From AC-32 sp963765785 (GTDB lineage: Bacteria > Actinomycetota > Thermoleophilia > Gaiellales > Gaiellaceae), in contig CAVXXW010000022.1 of NCBI GenBank assembly GCA_963765785.1, positions 62,001 through 126,000 of the forward strand: DNA of 64,000 nt, in the 5' to 3' direction. The translations under genes were made by a program, and so were the position numbers. Of the stretch, positions 26,233-34,383 are shown piece by piece (position 1 is the stretch's first letter; each line of letters begins with the position of its first letter). A model generated the notes under the pieces. It searched no databases and was not told where the DNA came from. It saw nothing but the letters and a program-made list of their open reading frames with translations.

Positions 26233-26878
26233 CCCGAGTGGGCTCTTCCTGATCGACAAGCCGGACGGGCTGTCGTCGTTCGCCGTGGTCGCCGACGTGC
26301 GCCGCCGCACCGGCGCTCGCACTGGCCACGCGGGGACGCTCGACCCGTTCGCGACCGGCCTGCTGCTCGTCCTCTCGGGGCGGGCGACGAAGCTGGCGCC
26401 GCGCTTCGTCGGGCTCGACAAGCGGTACCTGACCGACGTTTCGCTCGCAGCCGTCACCGACACCGGTGACCGCGAGGGCAAGGTCGTCGACCGGCACGAG
26501 CCGCCGGCCGCGGAGGAGCTGGAGCGCCGGCTCGCCGAGCTGCGCGGGGTGGTGGAGCTGCCGGTGCCCGCGGCGTCCGCCGTGAAGGTCGGCGGCGAGC
26601 GTGCCTACAAGCTGCACCGACGTGGCGTCGCCGTCGAGATGCCCGTGCGGCGCTCCCGCGTCGACGCCCTCGAGCTCGTCTCCTACGAGGACGGCGTGGC
26701 CAGGCTCGACCTGCGCGTCAGCTCCGGCACCTACGTTCGCGCGATCGCGACCGCGCTCGGCGGCCACTGCGTCTCGCTCCGCCGCACCGAGGTGGGGCCG
26801 TTCGGGGTGGGGGAGGCCGACCCGGAGCGGCTCGTCTCCCCGGAGAAGGCGCTCGCACGCGTCGAGGCGGCGACGTGA
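26213..26878 (+). CDS. truB: tRNA pseudouridine(55) synthase
   Basis: Isomerises U55 in the T-loop of tRNAs. The catalytic Asp is in GHAGTLDPFATGLL, and the family start FLIDKPDGLSSF and RAYKLHRRG are present. With GTG 26213 the protein is 221 aa, well below the usual 290-310 aa: it stops after the catalytic fold and lacks the C-terminal PUA-like domain. It overlaps nrnA by 20 bases and ribF by GTGA. Confidence 0.92.
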   Translation: MPPRALDPSGLFLIDKPDGLSSFAVVADVRRRTGARTGHAGTLDPFATGLLLVLSGRATKLAPRFVGLDKRYLTDVSLAAVTDTGDREGKVVDRHEPPAAEELERRLAELRGVVELPVPAASAVKVGGERAYKLHRRGVAVEMPVRRSRVDALELVSYEDGVARLDLRVSSGTYVRAIATALGGHCVSLRRTEVGPFGVGEADPERLVSPEKALARVEAAT

Positions 26879-27741
26879 ACATCGTCCGCGACCCGGCCGA
26901 GCTCGAGCAGCGCCCCCGGGCGGTCGCGCTCGGGACGTTCGACGGCGTCCACCTCGGGCACCTTCGCGTGCTCGAGGCCGCGGTCGCCGCCGGCCTGGTC
27001 CCGACGGCGGTGACGTTCGACCCGCACCCGCGCGTCGCGCTCGGCTACGACGTCGAGCTGCTCGTCGGGCTCGAGCGCCGGCTCGAGCTGATCGCCGCGA
27101 GCGGGATCGAGGAGGCGCTCGTCGTCGACTTCGACCTCGAAGTCGCGAAGCTCGCGCCGGAGGACTTCGCCGATCGTTTCCTCCGGCCGATCGGCACCGA
27201 GGTTGTCGTTGCGGGGACGAACTTCCGCTTCGGGCGGAGGCGGGCCGGCGACGTGGCCCTGCTGGCGCGGCTCGGCTTCGACGCGCGGCCGGTGCCGCTC
27301 GTCGAGAGCGTCTCCTCGACGCGCATCCGTGACCTGCTCCGCAACGGCGAGGTCGAACGGGCGGCGCGCCTGCTCGGCCGTCCGCCCGAGGTCTCGGGCA
27401 TGGTGGTCGCCGGCGACGCGCGCGGCGGGACGCTCGGCTTCCCGACCGCGAACATTCGACCGGATGCGGGTGTCGTCGTCCCCGGCTTCGGCATCTACGC
27501 CGGCGCGGCGGGGGAGAACCGCGCCGCGATCTCGATCGGCACGAACCCGCACTACGCGGGCGAGGAGCGGCGGGTCGAGGCGTTCCTGCTCGACTTCGAC
27601 GGCGACCTCTATGGTCGGGACCTGACGATCGAGCTCTGGGCCCGTCTGCGCGACGAGCAGGCGTTCGAGAGTGAGGCCGAGCTCGTCGAGCAGATCGCGC
27701 GGGACGTCGAGGCGACGCGCCAGGCGCAGCGCCCGGTCTGA
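26875..27741 (+). CDS. ribF: Bifunctional riboflavin kinase/FAD synthetase
   Basis: Makes FMN and FAD from riboflavin. The N-terminal nucleotidyltransferase domain has ALGTFDGVHLGHLRVL and TFDPHPR, then VAGTNFRFGRRRAG and SSTRIRDLL. The C-terminal kinase domain has GTLGFPTANI and ISIGTNPHY. At 288 aa it is standard length. GTG 26875 overlaps the truB stop. It is the last gene of the rbfA-nrnA-truB-ribF run. Confidence 0.95.
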   Translation: MNIVRDPAELEQRPRAVALGTFDGVHLGHLRVLEAAVAAGLVPTAVTFDPHPRVALGYDVELLVGLERRLELIAASGIEEALVVDFDLEVAKLAPEDFADRFLRPIGTEVVVAGTNFRFGRRRAGDVALLARLGFDARPVPLVESVSSTRIRDLLRNGEVERAARLLGRPPEVSGMVVAGDARGGTLGFPTANIRPDAGVVVPGFGIYAGAAGENRAAISIGTNPHYAGEERRVEAFLLDFDGDLYGRDLTIELWARLRDEQAFESEAELVEQIARDVEATRQAQRPV

Positions 27742-27755
27742 GCCGCAGGCTGACC

Positions 27756-27854
27756 GTGGCCGGCGAGGCGGGCCCGTGTCCGCACTGCGGAGGCGTCGGC
27801 TGGGTCGCCCTCGACGCGTGCGGCTCGCCGAGACCGGTAGAGAAGAACAGCTAA
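27756..27854 (+). CDS. 32 aa CxxC mini zinc-knuckle ORF
   Basis: A short ORF 14 bases after ribF: GTG 27756, stop TAA 27852-27854. It reads M-A-G-E-A-G-P-C-P-H-C-G-G-V-G-W-V and ends with a third Cys. CPHCGGVGWV resembles one knuckle of a DnaJ-type zinc finger. There is no clear SD. It is not a family I recognise. The zinc-binding look and the similar motif in the next small gene are the only support. Confidence 0.4.
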   Translation: MAGEAGPCPHCGGVGWVALDACGSPRPVEKNS

Positions 27855-27889
27855 ACGCAAGTTTCGGCACTTCCAGGCCTCTGATTGGC

Positions 27890-28111
27890 ATGGGAATCAC
27901 CGTCCGCATGCAGCGAGGCCTCAAGGTCCTCCAGTCCGTGAGCTGCCTCGGCTGCGGCGGCGTCTACGCGAAGCCGGTCGGCGGAGGCACGGCGGCGATG
28001 AACCCGGGTTGCCCCGAGTGTGGCTACCTGGGCTGGCTGCCGTTCACGCCGGAGGAGGCGACGCGGCAGCACCACTACGCCGCGGATCGCCGGCCGCACC
28101 TGCACGCGTAA
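27890..28111 (+). CDS. Small zinc-ribbon protein, 73 aa
   Basis: A 73 aa protein with two knuckles about 23 residues apart: CLGCGG and CPECGY, with a Gly-rich loop and a hydrophobic GWLPFTPEE after the second. It is probably a zinc-ribbon adaptor or nucleic-acid-binding protein. ATG 27890 is taken as start; ATG 27908 is possible. The 3' end overlaps the minus-strand ggt gene tail to tail by 68 bases. Function unknown. Confidence 0.65.
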   Translation: MGITVRMQRGLKVLQSVSCLGCGGVYAKPVGGGTAAMNPGCPECGYLGWLPFTPEEATRQHHYAADRRPHLHA

Positions 28112-29477
28112 CGACGCTGACGCCGCCGAAGTAGTGATGCCGATCCGGCCATGCCTGCACGGCGTAGCCGGCCTGTTCGAGCGCCTTCGCGACGCCGTCG
28201 TCGAAGCCCGGCTCGAGGTGGACGACGCCGTCGGCCGGGTGGAGCCGCGGCCGCTCGACCGCGCCGGCCGGGTCGAGCCCTTCGTCAAGCGTCCCCGCCA
28301 GCACCTGCACCAGCGCGCTCCGTAGCCTTGTGCCGCCCGCCGCACCGCCGGCGAAGGCGAGGCCGTTGGCATCCAGCGCGAGTGACGGCGACATCATGCT
28401 GCCCATCCGGACGCCCGGCTCGAGCTCGCCGCGGATCAGCTCGGACTCGCCGAGCATGCTGTTCAGGTGCAGGTCGAAGCCGGCCAGCCAGTCGCCGGCG
28501 CCGAGGCCGAGGCTGCTCGTGAGCGCGCAGGCGCTGCCTTCGGCATCGACGACGGTGAGGTTGGTCGTCTCGCCGCGGGCATCGGGCCGGTCGAGCGCGC
28601 CCACGAGCGCGAGCGCCCGCTCGGGCGCCGGCAGCTCGGCGAGCGGAGGAAGGACGGTGAGCGGCTCCTCGAGCGGCGCGAGCCCGGTACGCGTGAGGAT
28701 GCGCGTGCCGGCGTACGGCACCACCGTCGGCGGCGACCACTCGGCCTCGTACGCCTCGAGGTCGGTGCGCGTGACGAGGCCCTTGCGCTGCTCCATTAGC
28801 CTGAGCAGGGCCTCGGCGATCGAGCCGTCGTAGAAGGTGTCCGGGCCTTCCTCGGCGAGGAGCTCGAGCGCCCGCTCGAGCCCGGGCTGCCGCAGCCGGC
28901 CGCCCGCCGGGAGCAGCTCGCCCCCGGGCGCGTAGATCGCGGCGCCCTCGTTCATGGTCATCACCGCCTCGAGCATCGCCAGGCACGCCGCGTGGGCCGG
29001 CGGGAACTCGACGCCGTCACGCGCGACCCGCAGTGCCGGCTCGACCAGCCGCTTCCACGGCAGGCGCCCGTGCGCCCCGTGCAGCGCGCCGAGGCCGGCG
29101 GGCAGGCCGGGCACGCCGCAGGAGGCGATCCCGACCGAGTAGTGGACGAGCTCCGTCCCGAACGGCACCTCGAGCTCGACGAGCTCGGCGCGGGGCCCGG
29201 CCGGCGCGTCGAGACCTGGCATGGCGACGAAGCAGTCGAGGTTGCGCGCCTCACCGGTGACCGCGTCGTAGTAGATCGCGTGCCCGCCCCCGAGGAGGCC
29301 GGTCATCACCGTCTCGGCGACGCAGGAGGCGAGACCACCGGCGACAGCCGCATCGGCGGCAGACCCGCCCGCTTCCAGCGCTTCGATCGCGGCCTCGACC
29401 GTCGCCGCGTGCCCCGCTGCCACCGCTGCCTGCACTGTGGGCGAATCGTGACGCTTTCGGTCCCGTCTCGTCACCAT
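28044..29477 (-). CDS. ggt: Gamma-glutamyltransferase family protein
   Basis: Ntn-hydrolase that cleaves gamma-glutamyl bonds, for example in glutathione-like thiols. The 477 aa include the N-terminal GGSAADAAVAGGLASCVAE, a central loop, and the autoproteolysis/catalytic Thr, T304, in TTNLTVVDAEG; GSMMSPSL and GGAAGGTRLR supply the glutamate-binding pocket. No signal peptide is visible, so this is probably a cytoplasmic enzyme of the GGT-like class. ATG 29475-29477 is the start, with GAGGGAAAG just upstream on the minus strand. Confidence 0.9.
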   Translation of the reverse strand: MVTRRDRKRHDSPTVQAAVAAGHAATVEAAIEALEAGGSAADAAVAGGLASCVAETVMTGLLGGGHAIYYDAVTGEARNLDCFVAMPGLDAPAGPRAELVELEVPFGTELVHYSVGIASCGVPGLPAGLGALHGAHGRLPWKRLVEPALRVARDGVEFPPAHAACLAMLEAVMTMNEGAAIYAPGGELLPAGGRLRQPGLERALELLAEEGPDTFYDGSIAEALLRLMEQRKGLVTRTDLEAYEAEWSPPTVVPYAGTRILTRTGLAPLEEPLTVLPPLAELPAPERALALVGALDRPDARGETTNLTVVDAEGSACALTSSLGLGAGDWLAGFDLHLNSMLGESELIRGELEPGVRMGSMMSPSLALDANGLAFAGGAAGGTRLRSALVQVLAGTLDEGLDPAGAVERPRLHPADGVVHLEPGFDDGVAKALEQAGYAVQAWPDRHHYFGGVSVVTRAGAAGDPRRSGAAASPPPA

Positions 29478-29577
29478 GCTCGCGCTTTCCCTCGATACGC
29501 TCGCAGCGGGGAGGAGGATGGTGGCCTCCGAGCCGGAGGCGCCCCAGCAAGGCCCACACGCGCGAAAACGGCGTGGT

Positions 29578-29675
29578 TGCTACCCTTCCCGGCCAGGACC
29601 GCCCTCTCGGCCGCTCGCGTGTGCTTCCTCGCGGCGCGCTTGGACGGCGGAGTCGCATGCAACAAGGAGGACAGG
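29578..29675 (+). promoter_or_regulatory. rpsO promoter and about 85 nt leader
   Basis: Extended -10 TGC-TACCCT at 29578-29586, almost the same as the rimP promoter. The leader has a stem of GCCGC (29610-29614) with GCGGC (29631-29635), and the SD AAGGAGGA (29664-29671). S15 represses its own mRNA in many bacteria, so this leader is a candidate S15 site, though I cannot identify the known motif. Confidence 0.5.
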
Positions 29676-29945
29676 TTGACCCTCACCAAGGAAGCGAAGC
29701 AGGAGATCGTCGGCAAACACGGCCAGAACGCCGAGGACACGGGCTCGGCCGAAGTGCAGATCGCCCTCCTGACCGCCCGCATCAACGAGCTCACGGAGCA
29801 TCTCCGCGCGCATCCGAAGGACCACTACTCGCGCCGCGGCCTGCTCAAGCTCGTCGGCCGCCGCCGCAGGCTGCTCCAGTACCTGCAGAAGCGGAACCTC
29901 GAGGGCTACCGCGCCCTCATCCAGGAGCTCGGCCTGAGGAGGTAG
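29676..29945 (+). CDS. rpsO: 30S ribosomal protein S15
   Basis: The 89 aa protein binds the central 16S domain. Family landmarks are TGSAEVQIALLTARI, HLRAHPKDHYSRRGLLKLV and YLQKRNLEGYRALI. TTG 29676 is preceded by a strong SD. rpsO-pnp is a conserved operon, and S15 often controls the leader. Confidence 0.97.
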   Translation: MTLTKEAKQEIVGKHGQNAEDTGSAEVQIALLTARINELTEHLRAHPKDHYSRRGLLKLVGRRRRLLQYLQKRNLEGYRALIQELGLRR

Positions 29946-29978
29946 GCCGACACCAGACCCACACCTAACCGCCGGAGG

Positions 29979-30050
29979 GTGGAAGTTTGAGCGAGCTTCG
30001 GCGTCCCCGAAGCTGACCCAAACCTCCACTCTCCAACCAGAAGTGGAGGA
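29979..30050 (+). promoter_or_regulatory. pnp leader: long stem competing with an SD-sequestering hairpin
   Basis: Fold A pairs GTGGA (29979) with TCCAC (30025-30029), GTTTG (29985) with CAAAC (30019), and AGCTTCGG (29994-30001) with CCGAAGCT (30007-30014): 18 pairs, loop CGTCC. Fold B pairs CCTCCACT (30023-30030) with AGTGGAGG (30042-30049), hiding the SD TGGAGGA. The shared CCTCCAC segment cannot be in both. Confidence 0.75.
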
Positions 30051-30055
30051 ACCAC

Positions 30056-32551
30056 ATGGCAACAATCACTGAGCCCCGCGTCGCGTCGGTGTCCGTCACC
30101 GTCGGCGACCAGGAGCTGACCTTCGAGTCCGGCAAGCTCGCCAAGCAGGCCGACGGCGCCGTCGTCGTCCGCTCGGGCGAGACGATGGTGCTCGCGACCG
30201 CCCAGGGCAAGATGGAGGCGCGCGAGGGCGCGGACTTCTTCCCGCTGACCGTCGACGTCGAGGAGCGGATGTACGCCGCCGGGAAGATCCCGGGCGGCTT
30301 CTTCAAGCGCGAGGGCCGGCCGACCGAGCGCGCGATCCTGACCGCGCGCATGATCGACCGCCCGATCCGGCCGCTCTGGCCGAAGGGCTACAAGAACGAG
30401 GTGCACGTGGTCTGCACGACGCTGTCGGTCGACCTCGTCACCGCACACGACATCCTCTGCATCAACGGCGCCTCCGCGGCGCTGATGGTCTCGCCGCTGC
30501 CCTTCCTCGGGCCGGTCGGCGCCGTGCGAATCGGGCGGATCGACGGCGAGTTCGTCGTCAACCCGCCGCTGCCCGCGGTCGAGGAGGGCGAGAGCACCCT
30601 CGACCTGATCGTCGTCGGCACGCCCGACGCGCTGACGATGGTCGAAGCCGGCGCGGAGGAGGTCCCCGAGGAGACGATCCTCGAGGCGTTCGAGCTGGCG
30701 CACGGCGAGATCCGCAAGATCTGCGAGGCGCAGGAGGAGCTCCGCCGCCAGGTCGGCAAGGAGAAGTGGCTCGACCCGGAGCTCACCGAGCAGCTCGAGC
30801 GCGACCACGGGCACCGCTTCGCCGAGCGCATCGCCTCGGAGGGCCTGCGCGAGGCCTCGACGGTCGTCGAGGAGCTCGTCTCCGAGCTCGCGCCGCCGAT
30901 CTCGATGGACTCGACCGAGGACGACATCCGGCGCCAGATCCAGGTGCGCGCGAGCCTCGCGATGATCCTCGAGCGCCAGCGGCTCGACGCCGTCGTCAAC
31001 CCGGTGCGCGAGCAGTTCGAGGACGACCTGCGTGCGCTCACGGAGGCAGAGCAGGACTCGAAGGAGCTCAAGTCGGCCAAGCGCAGCCTCTTGTACGACC
31101 GGATCGAGGAGGAGGTCCAGCTGGGTTTCCCCGTCGGCGCACCCGCCTCCGACGAGGACACGCCGGTCGTCAAGGACTCGATCACGCGGCAGCAGATCAA
31201 GAAGGCCGCGGAGTCGATCTACAAGGAGCTCGTCCGCCGGAAGATCGCGGTCGAGAAGCGGCGCCCGGACGGCCGCGACCCGGAGGAGATCCGCCCGGTC
31301 TCCTGCGAGGTGGGCGTCAGCCCGCGCACGCACGGCTCCGCGCTCTTCACGCGCGGCCAGACGCAGATCATGTCGCTGCTGACGCTCGGTACGGCCAAGG
31401 AGGGGCAGCGCATCGACGACCTCTCCCTGGAGACCGACCGCCGCTACCTGCACCACTACAACTTCCCGCCCTACTCGGTCGGGGAGACGGGCTTCATGCG
31501 GGGCCCGAAGCGGCGTGACATCGGCCACGGTGCGCTTGCGCAGCGGGCGCTCGAGCCGATGATCCCGTCGCTCGAGGACTTCCCGTACACGATCCGGATC
31601 GTCTCCGAGACGCTCGAGTCGAACGGCTCGTCGTCGATGGGCTCCGTCTGCGGCTCGACCCTCGCGCTGCAGGACGCCGGCGTGCCGATCAAGGCGCCCG
31701 TCGGCGGCATCGCGATGGGCCTCGTCAAGGAGGGCGACGACTACGTGGTCCTGACCGACATCCAGGGCGCCGAGGACCACCTCGGCGACATGGACTTCAA
31801 GGTCGCCGGCTCGCGTGACGGCATCACCGCCATGCAGATGGACATCAAGATCACCGGCGTCACGCAGGAGATCATGCGGAACGCGCTCGCCCAGGCGAAG
31901 CAGGCCCGCGAGTTCATCCTCGACCGGATGGCCGAGACGATCCCGGCGAGCCGCACGGAGCTGGCGGCGAACGCGCCGCGGATCTCGACGGTCAAGATCG
32001 ACCCCGAGAAGATCGGGATGGTGATCGGCAAGGGCGGCGAGACGATCCGCGGGCTCGAGGCCGACCACGAGGTCCAGATCGACATCGAGGAGGACGGCAC
32101 GATCCTCATCTACGCGACCGACGGCCCGAAGGCGGAGGGCGCGATCGCCGCGATCGAGGGCCTGACGAAGGAGCCGGAGGTGGGGGACACCTACACCGGC
32201 AGGGTCGTTAAGACCACGCAGTTCGGCGCCTTCGTCGAGCTGAAGAAGGGGACGGACGGGCTGCTCCACGTCTCCAACGTCGGCCCGGGCCGCGTCGGCC
32301 ACATCGAGGACGTGATCGAGCGCGGGGACGTGCTCGACGTGATCGTCCAGGAGGTCGACAAGGATCGCGGCCGGATCGGCCTCAAGCTGATCGCCAAGCA
32401 CGAGAACGGCAACCTCGTCCAGCCGGAAGAGCTGATCGAGCGCGCCAAGGACGCACCTCCTCGCGAGCGCGAGGAGCGGCCGCCGCGCCGCGACGGCGAG
32501 CGTGGCCGGGGCGGCGGGCGCGGCCGTGGACGCGGCGGGCGCGACCGCTGA
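30056..32551 (+). CDS. pnp: Polyribonucleotide nucleotidyltransferase (PNPase)
   Basis: Phosphorolytic 3' to 5' exoribonuclease, central to RNA decay. The 831 aa protein has two RNase PH domains (PGGFFKREGRPTER in the first; NFPPYSVGETGFMRGPKRR and SNGSSSMGSVCG in the second), then a KH domain (IGMVIGKGGETIRGL) and an S1 domain (GDTYTGRVVKTTQFGAFVEL). An Arg/Gly-rich tail of about 30 residues follows. The SD TGGAGGA at 30044-30050 precedes ATG 30056 and can be masked by the leader. Arg/Gly tails often bind RNA. Confidence 0.97.
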   Translation: MATITEPRVASVSVTVGDQELTFESGKLAKQADGAVVVRSGETMVLATAQGKMEAREGADFFPLTVDVEERMYAAGKIPGGFFKREGRPTERAILTARMIDRPIRPLWPKGYKNEVHVVCTTLSVDLVTAHDILCINGASAALMVSPLPFLGPVGAVRIGRIDGEFVVNPPLPAVEEGESTLDLIVVGTPDALTMVEAGAEEVPEETILEAFELAHGEIRKICEAQEELRRQVGKEKWLDPELTEQLERDHGHRFAERIASEGLREASTVVEELVSELAPPISMDSTEDDIRRQIQVRASLAMILERQRLDAVVNPVREQFEDDLRALTEAEQDSKELKSAKRSLLYDRIEEEVQLGFPVGAPASDEDTPVVKDSITRQQIKKAAESIYKELVRRKIAVEKRRPDGRDPEEIRPVSCEVGVSPRTHGSALFTRGQTQIMSLLTLGTAKEGQRIDDLSLETDRRYLHHYNFPPYSVGETGFMRGPKRRDIGHGALAQRALEPMIPSLEDFPYTIRIVSETLESNGSSSMGSVCGSTLALQDAGVPIKAPVGGIAMGLVKEGDDYVVLTDIQGAEDHLGDMDFKVAGSRDGITAMQMDIKITGVTQEIMRNALAQAKQAREFILDRMAETIPASRTELAANAPRISTVKIDPEKIGMVIGKGGETIRGLEADHEVQIDIEEDGTILIYATDGPKAEGAIAAIEGLTKEPEVGDTYTGRVVKTTQFGAFVELKKGTDGLLHVSNVGPGRVGHIEDVIERGDVLDVIVQEVDKDRGRIGLKLIAKHENGNLVQPEELIERAKDAPPREREERPPRRDGERGRGGGRGRGRGGRDR

Positions 32552-33047
32552 GGCAGCCGAGCGGGCAGGAGCGCCGCTCCTCGTCGAGGCGAGGGAACAG
32601 GCGCTCCTGATCGCCGGGCTGCGGCTCGCGCTGGCTCTCGCCGGCGCGGTCGCGGCCGTCGCGCGGGGCGTCGACCGCGGCGCGGTCCTCGGGCTGCTCG
32701 TGCTTGGCGCTTTCGCGCTGCTGCTCGCCGTCTACGGCGGCGACCGCCGCCGCCGCTCGGCGCTGAAGTTCTCCGAACCGCAGCCAGTGCCCGCCACCGC
32801 CCGCTTCGCCGGCAAGGCGCGCACGCTTGCGCACGCCGCCTACCCGAGCACGATCGGCCTCACGGCACTGATCGCAATCGCGCTCTGGCCGCAGCCGGGG
32901 CTCGCGGCGCTGCTCGCGGGCCTGCTCGCAGGCCTCGCCGTGATGTCACTGATCGGCCTCTCGCGGTTGGCGTCTTGGGAGAGCATGCGCGGGAGCCGTT
33001 TCTACGTCGACCCGCACGCCGACATCGTCTACGAGGCGCCGCGCTGA
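32526..33047 (+). CDS. Four-helix membrane protein, unknown
   Basis: Unrecognised, about 173 aa. Hydrophobic segments lie at ALLIAGLRLALALAGAVA, LGLLVLGAFALLLAV, IGLTALIAIALW and LAALLAGLLAGLAVMSLIG, with an Arg-rich loop between the second and third. The start is uncertain: GTG 32526 or GTG 32502, both overlapping the pnp 3' end. It ends in the CTGA that abuts the DsbB-like gene, suggesting one operon. Function unknown. Confidence 0.6.
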   Translation: MDAAGATAEAAERAGAPLLVEAREQALLIAGLRLALALAGAVAAVARGVDRGAVLGLLVLGAFALLLAVYGGDRRRRSALKFSEPQPVPATARFAGKARTLAHAAYPSTIGLTALIAIALWPQPGLAALLAGLLAGLAVMSLIGLSRLASWESMRGSRFYVDPHADIVYEAPR

Positions 33048-33082
33048 CCCACGACACGATCGTCCTGCTGGCCGTCCTCGGC

Positions 33083-33610
33083 GTGGTCGGCCAGGTGATC
33101 GCCGGGCTCCTGATCCTGGTGGGGATCGCCTGGCTCGTCGGCCTGCGCTCGCCGGGAGACCTGCTGCGCGGCGCCGTCGAGGGCTACGAGCTCTGGCTCG
33201 TCTTCCTCGTCTCCTCGATCGCGACGGCCGGCAGCCTGTTCTTCTCCGAGGTCGCCGGCTTCATCCCGTGTGAGCTTTGCTGGTACCAGCGGATCTGCAT
33301 GTACCCGCTCACGATCGTCACGCTCCTGGCGGCGCTGGCGAACGACCGGCGCGTCGCTCGCTACCTGCTGCCTCTGCCGCTCGTCGGCGCCGGCGTCTCG
33401 ATCTACCACCTGCTCGTCGAGAACGGGGTCGTCGAGCAGGCCAAGGCGTGCCTGCTCTCGGCGCCCGGCGGGTGCGCGACGAAGTGGATCAACGAGTTCG
33501 GCTATATGACCATCCCGACGTTGGCGCTGACCGGCTTCGTGCTGTGCGCCGCATTCCTCCTGTTGGGGGCAGCGCCGCCGGTTTCTGCAGCTACCGTTAG
33601 CGAGCGATGA
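33083..33610 (+). CDS. DsbB/BdbC-family disulfide oxidoreductase
   Basis: A membrane protein that reoxidises a periplasmic thiol oxidase. It carries the DsbB redox pair in IPCELCWYQRICMYPL, a second pair in the loop ACLLSAPGGCATKW, and four to five membrane helices. The start is not certain: GTG 33083 gives a first helix from VIAGLLILVGIAWLVG. A CTG at 33044 overlapping the previous stop, or TTG 32975, are alternatives. It overlaps the DsbA-like gene by ATGA, and the pair forms an export-side disulfide system. Confidence 0.85.
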   Translation: MVGQVIAGLLILVGIAWLVGLRSPGDLLRGAVEGYELWLVFLVSSIATAGSLFFSEVAGFIPCELCWYQRICMYPLTIVTLLAALANDRRVARYLLPLPLVGAGVSIYHLLVENGVVEQAKACLLSAPGGCATKWINEFGYMTIPTLALTGFVLCAAFLLLGAAPPVSAATVSER

Positions 33611-34383
33611 CGAGCGGCAAGACAGCCAGGCGCCAGCGGCAGGAAGCGGTCGCGCGGCCGCCCGTGCGGAGCACCGGTGGCCGCAAGGCCTCTCCGTGGG
33701 TGCTCGGCGGAGCGCTGGCGGTGCTCGCGGTAATCGTCGCCGTCGTGGCGATCGTGATCGCGGTCTCGGGCGGCAAGAGCTCGAGCACGGCCACGGGAAC
33801 GGCACTGCCGGACGCCGCAACGATCCAGAAGCAGTTCGCGGGCATTCCGCAGCAGGGTGACGTGCTCGGCAAGGCGACCGCCCCGGCCACGCTCGTCCAG
33901 TACATCGACCTGCAGTGCCCGGTCTGCCGGGAGTTCGAGACGACCGTGATGCCGACGCTGATCGACCGGTACGTGCGCACGGGCAAGCTGAAGGTGATCT
34001 CCCGGCCGGTCTCGGTCATCGGCCCGGACTCGGAGCGGGGCAGGCGCGCGATGATCGCCGCGTTCGCCCAGAACCGCGGCTTCAACTTCGCGCAGCTCCT
34101 CTACTTCAACCAGGGGCCCGAGAACGGCGGCTGGCTCGACGACTCGATGGTCGCCGACGCCGCCGCGAGCATCCCCGGCGTGAACGTCAAGCAGCTGCAG
34201 GATGCGGTCAACTCGAAGAAGGTCGCGAACGCGACGGTGCAGTACGACAACCAGGCCCGGGCCGACCAGCTGGCCGGCACGCCGACGCTCCTCGTCGGCA
34301 AGACGGGCACGCGCCTGACGAACCTCGGCGCGGGCGTGCCGTCGATCGCCACGCTCAGCGGGCTGATCAACAAAGCTCAGTAG
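33607..34383 (+). CDS. Membrane-anchored DsbA-like thioredoxin-fold oxidoreductase
   Basis: A 258 aa type II membrane protein: a basic cytoplasmic N-terminus, one helix at about residues 31-54 (WVLGGALAVLAVIVAVVAIV), then an extracytoplasmic thioredoxin fold. The active site is C104-P-V-C107 after VQYIDLQ, and the cis-Pro loop is AGTPTLLVG near residue 230. It is expected to introduce disulfides into exported proteins and to be reoxidised by the DsbB-like neighbour. It overlaps the convergent metallopeptidase by 7 bases. Confidence 0.88.
   Translation: MTSGKTARRQRQEAVARPPVRSTGGRKASPWVLGGALAVLAVIVAVVAIVIAVSGGKSSSTATGTALPDAATIQKQFAGIPQQGDVLGKATAPATLVQYIDLQCPVCREFETTVMPTLIDRYVRTGKLKVISRPVSVIGPDSERGRRAMIAAFAQNRGFNFAQLLYFNQGPENGGWLDDSMVADAAASIPGVNVKQLQDAVNSKKVANATVQYDNQARADQLAGTPTLLVGKTGTRLTNLGAGVPSIATLSGLINKAQ

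Noticed and set aside
29906..32401. 831-codon open frame on the minus strand across pnp
   Set aside because: GC-rich codon bias creates long antisense frames; the plus-strand frame is unmistakably PNPase and the minus reading has no domain.
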